Assembly: GCA_012064385.1 (NCBI GenBank)
Contig: QRDG01000134.1
Span: 994,880 to 1,058,879, forward strand
DNA length: 64,000 nt
Direction of reading: 5' to 3'
DNA from: Puccinellia tenuiflora
Lineage: Eukaryota > Streptophyta > Magnoliopsida > Poales > Poaceae
The translations under genes were made by a program, and so were the position numbers. The first letter of the stretch is position 1; each line of letters starts with the position of its first letter. Of the stretch, positions 22,940 through 32,584 are shown piece by piece. Under the pieces are notes generated by a model. The model was not told the origin of the DNA and searched no databases. It saw nothing but the letters and a program-made list of their open reading frames with translations.

Positions 22940-23742
22940 ATGGCGGAGGCTGCTCTTGTCAGTGTTTCCTTGGGGGTGATGAAGCCGCTCATGTCCAAGC
23001 TCACCAAGCTTCTGGAGGAAGAGAGCGCCAAGCTCAAAGGCGTGCGCCGGAACACCAGATTCATAAGGGACGAGCTGAGCACCATGAGCGCCACGCTCCA
23101 GGTCCTCGCAGATTCACAGGACCTCGACCCTCAGATGGTGATTTGGAGGGACAATGTCCGTGAGCTGTCGTATGATATGGACGATTGCGTCAATGACTTC
23201 ATGGTTCGTGCTGATCTCCACCAGCATGATGAACCCACGGGTCTCAAGGGGTTCTTTAGCAAGTTGAAGAAGCTCAAGCCTCGGCATGAGATCGCCGGCA
23301 AGATCCAAGAGCTCAAGGCCCGTGCTGTCGAGGTGAGCGATAGGCACAAGAGGTATCAGATTGACAGGCCAACACCTGCCTCCAGCATCCCTGTCATTGA
23401 TCCTAGGCTAGAGGCGTTTTACGTCAAGGTTGAGAAGCTTGTCGGCATTGAAGGTCCTAAAGGGGAGATCATGGAGTGGTTTGAGAAGAACGATACTTCC
23501 CAGGAGCTCAAAGTGATGTCAATTGTTGGCCCTGGTGGTCTTGGCAAGACTACTTTGGCAAATCAAGTCTACGATACCATCAAAAGCCAATTCTCGTGTG
23601 CAGCTTTGGTGTCAGTTTCTCGACAACCTGATCTGAGAAAGATTCTTAGAGATATTGCTAAGGGAGTGGGGGCTTATTACAGTTCTGATGATGATTTGAA
23701 GCAACTCATTGATGGGATCAGAGAATACCTCCAGGATAAAAG
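22940..23742 (+). pseudogene. CC-NB-ARC resistance gene (NLR) first exon, part of a broken gene
   Basis: I place the start at 22940 (MAEAALVSVSLGVMKPL), the canonical beginning of grass coiled-coil NLRs, although the frame is open from 22787. Residues 1-120 form the Rx-type coiled coil, with the EDVID-region variant ELSYDMDDCVNDFM. A linker with VDPRLEAFY-like IDPRLEAFYVKVEKLVGIEG precedes the P-loop GPGGLGKTTLANQVY (about 195-210) and the start of RNBS-A (FSCAALVSVSRQPD). Exon 1 ends at YLQDK inside a phase-2 codon at a strong donor (AAAAG|GTAAGC), the common intron position in this NLR class. The kinase-2, RNBS-B, GLPL and MHD motifs that should follow are not found anywhere downstream. An intact protein of this class would act as a cytoplasmic immune receptor. 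Confidence 0.85.
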
Positions 23743-23778
23743 GTAAGCTTGATATACGCCTAAAACGACATAGCGGTG

Positions 23779-24107
23779 TGTGATGTCCTTGCCGTGGAAG
23801 GGGATTTCCCACGGATTTGGGACGAACAACACTAGATAGCCATGGCTGATTAGATCTGGGAAGTGAGAAGGATGGGGAAGCAAGTCAGAGGGGGAGCAGG
23901 TGAGAGGAAGGAGTAGGTAGGGTGAGACTCTGTTTCTATTCTTCGATGAAACACATCGTTACATGGACCGGTGCTTATAACCTGCACCGGACACACACCA
24001 CACGCTTTGCCTCTTGGGCTTACATGACACTAGTTCCCTCTTCTTCCTTCTCCCTTCTACGCTTCCCAGGCTGCGCTGCGCCTTGTCCCAGGAGTGCCGC
24101 ACTGACA
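23779..24107 (-). repeat. Reina-type element left LTR (3' LTR)
   Basis: 329 bp, preceded by CGGTG. The chromodomain frame ends inside it. Confidence 0.95.
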
Positions 24108-25250
24108 CTTCCCCCCCCTTGAGAACCAGCATGTCCCCAGGCTGGTGCTGCTGGAAAACGAGACTGGAGCACCTGGTAGTCTTCCCATGTAGCCGAATCT
24201 GCGGGGATAGATGTCCACTTGATCAACACTTGAAGATGGGCGGAATTCCCTTTCTTGACCAACCTACGGTCTAGAATTTGCTCAGGAACAATGCCAGGAG
24301 CCGACAGATCAACTGGAGCAGGTAATTGCGCAAATGCCGGAGTGTGGTCTGGAATATGCTGCTTGAGCTGAGAAACATGGAAAACTGGGTGCACCAAGCT
24401 ACCTGGAGGTAGTTCCAAACGATATGCCAAATTTCCCACTTTGTCCAAAATAGCAAAGGGGCCAAAATACTTCAGAGAGAGCTTAGGGTATGGCCTATTC
24501 ACCACGGTAGACTGGGCATAAGGCTGGAGTTTGAGGAATACCTTTTCACCCACCTGGAACTCTCTGAATGACCTATTCTTGTCAGCATAGTGTTTGATTT
24601 TCGTTGAGCTTTCTTCAAATGTTCCTGTAAGGCCTGGGAATGTCCTTGTTGCTCCAATATCCACTGCTGAACATCATGATTCATAGAAGTAGTGGCCATA
24701 GGAAACTGCCCATAGTGAGGGTCATGTCCATACAATGCTTTGTAGGGGGAGCAGCCCAAGGAGGAGTGATGGCTGGTGTTATACCAGAATTCTGCCATTG
24801 GCAGCCAAGTGACCCATTTAGTAGGAGTTTCGTGGACCGAGCACCTCAAATACATTTCGAGGCATTGGTTCACCCTTTCGGTTTGACCATCTGTTTGAGG
24901 ATGATATGATGTGCTCATCAACAATTGAGTACCCCATAGGCGAAACAGTTCTTTCCAGAAGGCACTAGTAAAGATCTTGTCTCTGTCCGACACAATGCTG
25001 AGAGGCATGCTATGAAGTTTAACAACATTGTTCATGAATGCTCTGGCCACAGTTGCAGCAGTGAAGGGATGTTTTAGTGGTATGAAATGACTGAACTTGG
25101 TGAATCTGTCTACCACAACCAGAATCACAGTGTATCCGTCAGATTTGGGCAGTCCCTCGATGAAATCCAGGCTAATGTCTTGCCAAGGACCAGCCGGTAT
25201 GGGTAGTGGCTGCAAGAGGCCTGGAGATTTGCAGAGTTCATGTTTTGCTT
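24020..25250 (-). pseudogene. Integrase core and chromodomain of the Reina-type element
   Basis: From 25250 downward the integrase zinc finger resumes (CTVCQQAKHELC). The core follows: SLDFIEGLPKSDGY with the first catalytic Asp, IVSDRDKIFTS with the second, and YHPQTDGQTERVNQ with the Glu. A frame change near 24640 moves to a second frame with NRSFREFQVGEKVFLKLQPY, YFGPF and HPVFHVSQLK (GPY/F module). A chromodomain then follows (PEQILDRRLVKKG, VLIKWTSIPADSATWED). Chromodomains of this kind can direct integration to modified chromatin. The last residues run into the LTR. Two frame breaks relative to gag-pol make this copy non-functional as read, despite its youth. Confidence 0.88.
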
Positions 25251-28200
25251 GTTGGCAAACAGTGCACTAGTTTAATAAAATTCTCCACATCAGTTCTCAG
25301 TCCAGTCCAAGTGAAGAGTTTCTTCAGTCTCTGGTATGTAGCCTGAATCCCAGAGTGTCCTCCAACCGGTGATGCATGGAAGGCCTGGATCAGTTTGGTT
25401 TGGAGACCAGTGTTTGCTCCAATCCAAATAATGTCATTATGCCGAATCAAACCATCTTGGAGAGAAAAATCATTGACAGAGTCTGGAGCTGCAGCTAGGG
25501 CCTGAAGAAGTTGTTGTGCTGCTGGGTCCACTGTGTAAGAATTAAGAATTTCCTGAATCCAGATAGGTTGTCCACTGGAAGTGGCTTGAATCATGTAGGC
25601 ATGTCCAATTCTTGAAAGGGCATCTGCCACCACATTTTCAGCACCTTTTTTATACTGGAATTTGAACTGGAGACCTACCAATTTGGTCATTGCTTTTCTT
25701 TGCAGGTCAGAGGTCAAATTTTGGTCTCCCAAGTGGCACAGGCTTTGATGGTCTGTCTTAATAATGAAGGCACCTCTGATCAAGTACTGGCGCCATCTGT
25801 CCACAGCAAGCATTATGGCCAGAAATTCTTTTTCGTAGATTGACAATTTCTGGTTAAGTGACCCCAGGGCTTTACTATAATAGGCAACAGGGTGTCCATC
25901 TTGGACAAGCACGGCTCCAATGCCAGTGGCACATGCATCTGTTTCCACACAGAATTGTTTATTGAAATCTGGCAGAGCTAGCACTGGTGTGGTGCTCATG
26001 GCCAATTTGAGTGCATCGAAGGCCTGTTGTGCTTCAAGTGACCAAACAAAAGCTTTCTTCTGCAGGAGCAGGGTCAAGGGTTTTGCTAGTAACCCATAAT
26101 TTTTGACAAACTTCCTGTAGTATCCAGTAAGCCCCAAAAACCCTCTGAGATCAGTGACATTAGAAGGCACTGGCCATTGAAGCATAGCGGTAGTTTTTGC
26201 AGGGTCTGTGGCCACTCCTTTATCGGAGATGATGTGGCCTAAGTATTCCAATTGCTGCTGGGCAAAGGAACATTTGGAGCTTTTGACAAACAGCTGGTTT
26301 TGTCTAAGAATAGCAAAGACGGTGTCTAGATGAGCTATATGGTCTGACAGAGTCTTGCTATAGACTAAAATGTCATCCATGAAAACTAGAATGAATTTTC
26401 TGATGTGTGGTGCAAACACAGTGTTCATGAGGCACTGGAATGTACTAGGTGCATTGGAAAGGCCGAACGGCATCACTTTGAATTGAAACTGGCCATGATG
26501 AGTTTTAAAGGCGGTTTTATATTCATCAGCCTCTGCCATGCGAATCTGATGGAATCCAGCTAGCAAATCTAGTTTGGAAAACCATTGTGTGCCAGCCAAT
26601 TCGTCAAGCAATTCGTCAACAATGGGCAATGGAAATTTGCTTTTAATTGTGAGGGCGTTGAGTCTTCTGTAATCCACACAAAAACGCCATGTACCGTCTT
26701 TTTTCTTGACTAGGAGAACAGGTGAGGCAAATGGGCTGATGCTTGTAGTGACAATACCTGACTTGATCATTTCTGTCACTTGTCGTTCTATCTCATCCTT
26801 TTGTAGAGGAGAATATCGATATGGCCTAGAGTTCACAGGTGTAGCTGCGGGAACCAAGTGGATGACGTGGTCAAATGCTCTATGTGGTGGTAAGGAATCA
26901 GGTTCTTGGAACACATCAACATATTTGTCTAGGACCTGTTGAACATCTGGTGGAACAGGGGTGCTAGATGAGCCTAGCACAGGTTGAAGAATAGCAGTTG
27001 CCCAAATCTCATTAGTTTTGTCCATACTGATGAATTGTTCCATCGAGATTGCTTGAAGTGGTTGCAATGGAGGAGCCTGGTCAGATTTCAGAGTAATTTC
27101 TTGATCCTTATACATGAATGAAATCCATTTCTCTGTCCAGTGGCATTTCATAAGGCCCCACTGCTCCAACCAATCCATGCCTAGGATTAAATCATGTCCT
27201 CCCAGCTGAAGAACTTTCAAATCACTTGTAAATGTGTGGCCCTGTGTCCACCATGTCACCTGAGGCACACTGAGCTGGCAGGACAATAGTTCTCCATTGG
27301 CTACTTTTACTGGCAGAGTTTGAGCTAACTGAACTGCTTGCAGATTCAGTCTGTCGACCAAGCATTGGTCAATAAAACTATGTGTGCTACCCGAGTCTAT
27401 TAGTAACAAAACAGATTGAGGACCAATGAGGGCGCGCAACTGGATTGTTTTTGGTGAGGTAGAACCAGCGAGAGCTTGTACAGAAATTTTGGCACACTCC
27501 CCATCTTCTGTGACTAAGGCATCTAAAACTGCATCAGAGATTATTTCATGGATATTTGCCATTTCGGCTGCCTTGACCTGAGCTTGCTGAGCAGCGGCAG
27601 GGCAAATATGTCCTGGAATGAACTTGTCACCACAGCTGTAACATAAACCGTTAGCACGCCGATACTCTTTTAGTTGTCGTGCTTTCCACAATTCACCTTG
27701 AGCAGGCTTGTTGTCCACTTTGTTGTATTGTCCACGCTGGTAAGCCGGTTTTGATATAGTCTGTTTGGCCATTAACTGTAAATTTTCTTGCACTACAGCA
27801 TATGTGACGGCCTGTTGTACTGTTGTGGGTAACTGCATTTCCACGTGTGCACGCAGCTCATCCTTCAATCCAGTAACAAATCGGGTGACTAAGAAGGTGT
27901 CACTCAAGTTTTGTTCATACAATCGCACCGCATACACCAACTGAAGAAATTGTGTCTTGTACTCCTCTACTGTACCAGTTTGTTTGAGCAGGAGCAAGGA
28001 TTTCATCTTGTCTCGGTGCACGTTGACGTCGAACTCCAGAAGGACAGCCGCACGGAACTGTGCCCAATTGTGGCACGCACTAGACATTTTAAACGCTTGG
28101 TACCAGTGAGCTGCATTATCAGTCAGATACAGAGAAGCTGAAGTAACTTTGAAATCCTCATGAATTTGGTACAGTCCGAAGAAGGCTTCGCACTTGTCCA

Positions 28201-28753
28201 CCCAAATTTTTGCATCTATGCCATCAAACCGGGGAAAATCCATCTTTGGGACCCATCCCTTTTTCCCCGATGTATCTGACGAACTATCGACATCAACCGG
28301 TGCAGTATGTGAGGAGGATGCGCGATATGGTACCAGTGGTAAACGAGGCGGAGGAGGTGGTGGTGGTGGTGGTGCTCCGATGCGTACTTGTGCTGGCGGT
28401 GCCCCTAGCACTCCCTCCGGACTGAGTGGAGACGAAGAAGACGGCGGTGTCGACGGAATCTTGAATGCTCGCGCCGCCTGCACCTGTTCCTGCTGAACCT
28501 TCCCCAGCGTGGCGCAGGAGAGATCAACCTTCATTTGGACTTGGTCGATCCGTGTGCCCTGCTGCTCAAGCTTCAAATCCATCGCCTCCAGACGCGAACA
28601 GATTCCTTCTATAGCGTTCAACTTCTCGTTGACGAGGCGCAGTTCCTCAAATTGCTTCATCATGCGTTGCTCAAATCCCTCCATACCGTCCATGACGTGG
28701 CGCGTCTGCGCGCTAGGCTTGAACGGAGCCGTGGTATCTCCCCTCCAAATCAA
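25238..28753 (-). CDS. Gag-protease-RT-RNase H polyprotein of the Reina-type element
   Basis: A single 1,171-residue open frame starting 126 bp from the LTR. In order: coiled-coil and proline-rich N-terminus, the gag domain (about 160-340), a CCHC-like knuckle CYSCGDKFIPGHIC near 370 with the extended spacing typical of Reina, and a protease with LLIDSGSTHSFID near 450. The RT has CVDYRRLNALTIKSKFPLP and the catalytic FMDDILVYS near 790. RNase H (TDACATGIGAVL near 940, then DALSR) and the integrase HHCC start (GGHSGIQATYQRL) follow. The frame is open to near the end of the zinc finger, where one base change diverts it to VHCLPTSKT and a stop. Gag and pol sit in one frame, normal for chromoviruses. 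Confidence 0.93.
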   Translation of the reverse strand: MIWRGDTTAPFKPSAQTRHVMDGMEGFEQRMMKQFEELRLVNEKLNAIEGICSRLEAMDLKLEQQGTRIDQVQMKVDLSCATLGKVQQEQVQAARAFKIPSTPPSSSSPLSPEGVLGAPPAQVRIGAPPPPPPPPPRLPLVPYRASSSHTAPVDVDSSSDTSGKKGWVPKMDFPRFDGIDAKIWVDKCEAFFGLYQIHEDFKVTSASLYLTDNAAHWYQAFKMSSACHNWAQFRAAVLLEFDVNVHRDKMKSLLLLKQTGTVEEYKTQFLQLVYAVRLYEQNLSDTFLVTRFVTGLKDELRAHVEMQLPTTVQQAVTYAVVQENLQLMAKQTISKPAYQRGQYNKVDNKPAQGELWKARQLKEYRRANGLCYSCGDKFIPGHICPAAAQQAQVKAAEMANIHEIISDAVLDALVTEDGECAKISVQALAGSTSPKTIQLRALIGPQSVLLLIDSGSTHSFIDQCLVDRLNLQAVQLAQTLPVKVANGELLSCQLSVPQVTWWTQGHTFTSDLKVLQLGGHDLILGMDWLEQWGLMKCHWTEKWISFMYKDQEITLKSDQAPPLQPLQAISMEQFISMDKTNEIWATAILQPVLGSSSTPVPPDVQQVLDKYVDVFQEPDSLPPHRAFDHVIHLVPAATPVNSRPYRYSPLQKDEIERQVTEMIKSGIVTTSISPFASPVLLVKKKDGTWRFCVDYRRLNALTIKSKFPLPIVDELLDELAGTQWFSKLDLLAGFHQIRMAEADEYKTAFKTHHGQFQFKVMPFGLSNAPSTFQCLMNTVFAPHIRKFILVFMDDILVYSKTLSDHIAHLDTVFAILRQNQLFVKSSKCSFAQQQLEYLGHIISDKGVATDPAKTTAMLQWPVPSNVTDLRGFLGLTGYYRKFVKNYGLLAKPLTLLLQKKAFVWSLEAQQAFDALKLAMSTTPVLALPDFNKQFCVETDACATGIGAVLVQDGHPVAYYSKALGSLNQKLSIYEKEFLAIMLAVDRWRQYLIRGAFIIKTDHQSLCHLGDQNLTSDLQRKAMTKLVGLQFKFQYKKGAENVVADALSRIGHAYMIQATSSGQPIWIQEILNSYTVDPAAQQLLQALAAAPDSVNDFSLQDGLIRHNDIIWIGANTGLQTKLIQAFHASPVGGHSGIQATYQRLKKLFTWTGLRTDVENFIKLVHCLPTSKT

Positions 28754-28863
28754 CCCACCTTAGGTCAGGAATTATGCCAATCAACCCGAGGTCAATCAGC
28801 GCCCGTCGCCTCGGATTTGCTGGGTACGATCGAGAGGATGCGGAAGTGGCCACGGATCGAACT

Positions 28864-28875
28864 GCTCTGATACCA
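28864..28875 (-). other. Primer binding site of the Reina-type element
   Basis: The minus strand reads TGGTATCAGAGC, three bases from the LTR end: initiator-Met tRNA type. Confidence 0.88.
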
Positions 28876-28878
28876 GAA

Positions 28879-29207
28879 TGTGATGTCCTTGCCGTGGAAG
28901 GGGATTTCCCACGGATTTGGGACGAACAACACTAGATAGCCATGGCTGATTAGACCTGGGAAGTGAGAAGGATGGGGAAGCAAGTCAGAAGGGGAGCAGG
29001 TGAGAGGAAGGAGTAGGTAGGGTGAGACTCTGTTTCTATTCTTCGATGAAACACATCGTTACATGGACCGGTGCTTATAACCTGCACCGGACACACACCA
29101 CACGCTTTGCCTCTTGGGCTTACATGACACTAGTTCCCTCTTCTTCCTTCTCCCTTCTACGCTTCCCAGGCTGCGCTGCGCCTTGTCCCAGGAGTGCCGC
29201 ACTGACA
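28879..29207 (-). repeat. Reina-type element right LTR (5' LTR)
   Basis: 329 bp, followed by the duplication CGGTG. Differs from the left LTR at two visible positions. Confidence 0.95.
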
Positions 29208-29437
29208 CGGTGAAGAAGGCATGATTTATTAATTTAGTTCTATATGATATGATGTTTTGTCAATTCCTTTTGGAAGTGCTCTGACTTGACAGATAGAGTG
29301 CCCGCTGCACAGGTGAATAACAACACTTACGAAGGGATCTCATCATTAATCCATTGGGATCAATTTACAGTGTATTTTTTTACTTCATCGTTTTCTCACT
29401 ATTCGGAATCCAGAGTGAACATCCATATGGTTATATT

Positions 29438-29959
29438 TGTTGAAATAGGCTCGTGTTTCAGGCCGACTCAATGGAGTCGACCAGTGTGCCTACTCGGGGA
29501 GTGTCTCGGGTCGAATAGGAGTTTGCCCGACTCCGGATTCCGTTCCGGGTCGTGGGAGTGTTAGCAGGCTCGTGTGTTAGCAGGCTCGTCCGGCGAGTCG
29601 GCAATGTGTGAACCCTGGTGTGAGCAAGTTGGCTCATTCTGGGATGATGCGTCAACATCAGTACAACTAGAACAAAGTAGGTAGATAGGATGTGGTAGAC
29701 GTCACCTACGTGGTTCTGAGTTGTGGAAGTCATCCACGGTGAACTCGAGTAATAACGTTGTCAACAATGACGACGAGTCAGTGACATCATAGGTCTTGTC
29801 ACATCAAGTCGGATGTGACAACTTAGTTGACATTGTAGCTTGGTCTTTCCCTATATAAAGGGGGCAATAGAAGAGGGGAAAATTGAAGCAAATTGTTTTC
29901 AGACCACAACATCCATTCCTTATCTCACATGCTCTCTCTCAGACCCGAACAGGACAACA
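29438..29959 (-). repeat. Putative solo LTR in the NLR intron
   Basis: Starts TGTTGAAATAGG and ends GAACAGGACAACA, i.e. TG...CA with TGTTG/CAACA ends. The flanks ATATT and ATATG match at 4 of 5 bases, so an old duplication is possible. A TATA box CCCTATATAAAGGG lies near 29850 on the plus strand, so the transcription direction may be plus rather than minus. The family is not recognised. Confidence 0.4.
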
Positions 29960-30014
29960 ATATGGAATACACTAATACAGAAATAACATGAGCCTCAACG
30001 CATAAGTTAGTTAC

Positions 30015-30295
30015 TTGGAGCATCCACAGCACACAGACGCTTCAGCAGACACTCAAGGAAATAAAGAAAAGGATAATCGCGTAGCAGCAGGGTTAGCGCC
30101 CTGTCGTCCAACGCTGATGACAAGTTACAGGCGCTTATACAACACTTTTTGCGTCCTAGGCTGAAGGAAAATAGTCTAGCGCCAAGCGCAAGAAGTTGCG
30201 TCGACGCAAGCGTCAATCCCGATATTTGTCGGGAATATAAGAAAACGGCCAGGGATTTGAGCCTAGCATCCCATTGTAGCTGCTCTTACACGTCG
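30015..30295. mobile_element. Possible MITE or degenerate DNA element
   Basis: GAGCATCCACAGC near 30018 and TTGTAGCTGCTC near 30283 form weak inverted ends of the kind seen in Harbinger and hAT MITEs. Target duplication is not convincing. The inside has palindromic GCGCC/GGCGC words and no protein. Confidence 0.25.
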
Positions 30296-30732
30296 AAACC
30301 CTAGCAACCACTGGAAAGAGGCTCATGTCTACTATTTGACTGCACCAAGATTGTACATAGAAATGTTATTTTGTGTGGAAACATGGAAACTTCAAAAATG
30401 AAACCACCGTCTTAAACACATTTTCTATTGTACACAAATTTAGCAAAGAAGGAAAACATGGGACGACATCGATTCCATAGGTGATGAAGACCTGCTGCCA
30501 CCGACACATTATCCATCCACTACAGCAAATGACCGGCAGATTACAGGCACAAACCGTGTACCAATGTCTAATATTTTGGGGCTACCCTTAGTTTGCTTCT
30601 TGTTCTAATTTCCTAGTTATTAAGCCAACTTAGATACCTATGACATTACCTAACTAAAATGCAATTATGTATAAACTGGTTTGCTATATTTTCAAACTAT
30701 TGTGTCCAAGCATCTCATTTTTTTTCTTTCAG

Positions 30733-31508
30733 CCTTGGGTCGGGGCTCGAGGGTTCTGATACTTGATCTTGTACTCATACATGCATACACTCTTCTGTTA
30801 CTGAAAAGATGACATACCGATCTCCTGCCTCCTTTGCGAGAAAATGGTATACATCACGGAAAGTTTTTTTAATGACCTCCCAATGTTTCTATACATCACG
30901 GAAAGTTTTATTTGAGATAACCCTCCCCTACTTCATATTTGCTTCGCCCAAGAAACATCGAAGAACTGCAGAATATAGAAACATTGGACTTAAGAGGTGC
31001 GAAAATTCAGAAAGTGCCGTCAACTATTACAAGGCTTTCACGGTTGGCCCGTCTTTATGTTAGCCAACATATAAGATTTCCCGATGGATTAATTGAACAG
31101 ATGCTGAGCTTAGAAGAGTTTTACAAGTTCGGTGTCTCCTCCTTTGAGGAAGGGAAATCTGTGCAAGCATTCGCTCGACTCACCAATCTGAGAACACTGA
31201 TAGTACAATGTGGTTTTCTGGCCCGAGATCCCACGCATAAAGAGTCCCCTGAATCAAGACGACGACTTGAGAACTTTTACAGTCATATGGGAACTTTAAT
31301 TTCTTCTGACAATCTTCGTAATCTACATTTCAAAGGGGACTTCAAATATTTTTTTCACTACTTCCCAATGCCGCTCGAATCTTTTTGCCATGTTACTCCT
31401 TGTAGTAGCCTTAGGAAGCTCCACATGTTTATCTGGCCCATCAACAAGGTTCCGAAGTGGATGAGCTCGCTTGGAAATCTTACAGAACTAGAACTCTATT
31501 GTCTTTAA
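30733..31508 (+). pseudogene. NLR LRR region, first part (exon relic)
   Basis: Just after the acceptor, the frame holds a degenerate VLILDL block (30753-30770). From 30939 a 189-residue stretch has clear LRRs of the grass CC-NLR class: ELQNIETLDLRGAKIQKVPS, TRLSRLARLYV, LTNLRTLIV, NLRNLHF and SLRKLHMF, then NKVPKWMSSLGNLTELELYC. It ends at a TAA caused by one extra base in a T-run next to CTTTAAGATG. The segment between 30785 and 30938 is scrambled. The N-terminal LRRs and all of ARC1/ARC2 are missing. Confidence 0.8.
30852..30912 (+). repeat. 40 bp direct repeat in the LRR relic
   Basis: TATACATCACGGAAAGTTTT occurs at about 30850 and again at about 30890, a local duplication in the region where the LRR frame is lost. 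Confidence 0.7.
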
Positions 31509-31509
31509 G

Positions 31510-32043
31510 ATGAGCCCGGAAGATATTGCGGTCCTTGGAGCGATGCCAGCTTTGCTTTTCCTGAAATTGTCCACCATTTCCAGCACTGATGGGAGGCCGA
31601 TATTCATCCGTGGCCGTGGGTTCACAGGTTTGAAATATTTCGAGCTGGGAATCAAGTGTTGTGGGACCGCGGTGGAGTTTGAAGCTGGATCAATGCGAAA
31701 GCTTGAGCACCTCGAGCTGGGCCTTCCTGTTCATAGGCTCGAGTGCGTGAATGGTGTTTCGGATTTTGGGATCCGGCACCTCCTGGCCCTGACCAAGGTT
31801 AACGTCATTATTTCCCAGAATTATAGGCCCGATGACGGATTTCTGTCAGAGGATGAGGCTGAAAGCCTTACAAGAGCTCTCCTTGGGACGCTTCGCATCA
31901 GTCCCACTATTATACGCTCCAGCAAGTTGCCCAACTGTGAAAATGCTGAAGCTTTAATAGAACGCGAAGCAAGATCTCGCAGCTTCGTTCCCAGTGGCGG
32001 GCATCGAGTATCGTACGTCATCGATTCCGAAATAGATGTCTAA
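31510..32043 (+). pseudogene. NLR LRR region, C-terminal part
   Basis: Reads on from the previous part in another frame: MSPEDIAVLGAMPALLFLKL, GRGFTGLKYFELGIKC, GSMRKLEHLELGL, FGIRHLLALTKVNV. This is the usual C-terminal LRR pattern of wheat and rice CC-NLRs (MPALLFLKL ... L.KL..LEL ... HL.AL..V.V). The last residues (DSEIDV, stop at 32041) lie in sequence resembling a Stowaway MITE, so the natural C-terminus has probably been replaced. Confidence 0.8.
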
Positions 32044-32105
32044 ATACGTCTAGATACATCCATATTTAGACAAACTCAAGTCATCTAATTCGGAACGTAC
32101 GAAGT
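32018..32105. mobile_element. Stowaway-like MITE fragment at the NLR 3' end
   Basis: GATTCCGAAATAGATGTCTA, then ACGTCTAGATACATCCA, then TCTAATTCGGAACG follow the order of Triticeae Stowaway MITEs with GTTCCGAATTA arms and TACGTCTAGATACATCCAT centres. The outer CTCCCTCC ends are eroded. Confidence 0.5.
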
Positions 32106-32428
32106 ATGTAGTATCAAATCAAAGGGTACCAGGATATTTAAAAATTAAGCATTTATTTTGCTTAATTTGGTTTCTGTATTCAGACATGCATGTTAAATTA
32201 GCTGCTCACTTGTAATTTCCGTTGCGGTTTGGTATGTAATAATCGGGTTACTGTACCGAATCTAGGGAAGACTAGCAGATTCCTTAAGTTGTTTTCATCG
32301 GAAATCAGGGCTCCTTAAAGCAACCTAGATGTGGTTCCTGACTTCCTGTAGGTACACTGAAAACAGCTTAGATATGGTCTGTAACAGTTAAACTTTAATT
32401 AGGTCTAGAATCTAGTTTTGCTTGTGTG
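32106..32428. other. Unassigned sequence between the NLR relic and the Copia-like element
   Basis: No frame or transposon end recognised. It may be NLR 3' flanking DNA. Confidence 0.4.
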
Positions 32429-32584
32429 TGTAGAAAGTTATGAAACCCTAATATTTCGTTGTTGTATTGCCGTGACCCTCATGGAGTATATATAGGAGTA
32501 TAAGGAGGGGGTAGACTTGGAGTACAAGGTCATGACTCTTAATCCTAGTCTATCTCTAACTCGTATGCTAAACATACTCTAACA
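32429..32584 (-). repeat. Short left LTR of the Copia-like element
   Basis: 156 bp, with TG...CA ends and a TATATATAGG core shared with the right copy. Confidence 0.75.

Larger units (their letters stand above)
23779..29207 (-). mobile_element. Reina-type chromovirus (Ty3/Gypsy), complete and very young
   Basis: A full 5,429 bp element on the minus strand. It has 329 bp LTRs (TGTGATGTCC...ACTGACA), the 5 bp target duplication CGGTG (23774-23778 and 29208-29212), an initiator-Met primer site (28864-28875) and a C-rich tract at 24108-24120 that is the polypurine tract on the minus strand. The two LTRs differ at only two positions that I can see (T/C near 23855/28955, G/A near 23890/28990), about 0.6%. 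At 1.3e-8 substitutions per site per year, the rate usually used for grass LTRs, that is roughly 0.2 million years. Small size, short LTRs and a C-terminal chromodomain fit the Reina lineage. It inserted 36 bp into the NLR intron. Confidence 0.93.
23743..30732 (+). other. NLR intron enlarged by transposons
   Basis: Donor GTAAGC at 23743 and a strong acceptor TTTTTTTCTTTCAG at 30732. It holds the Reina-type element (23779-29207), an LTR-like insertion (29438-29959) and a possible MITE. Splicing these signals joins exon 1 to the LRR relic but reaches a TGA after about 11 codons. Confidence 0.5.

Noticed and set aside
30515..30530. CACTACAGCAAAT as a left CACTA end pairing with 34727
   Set aside because: No subterminal GCCGACGGC repeats follow, and it would enclose the LRR relic and the Copia-like element.
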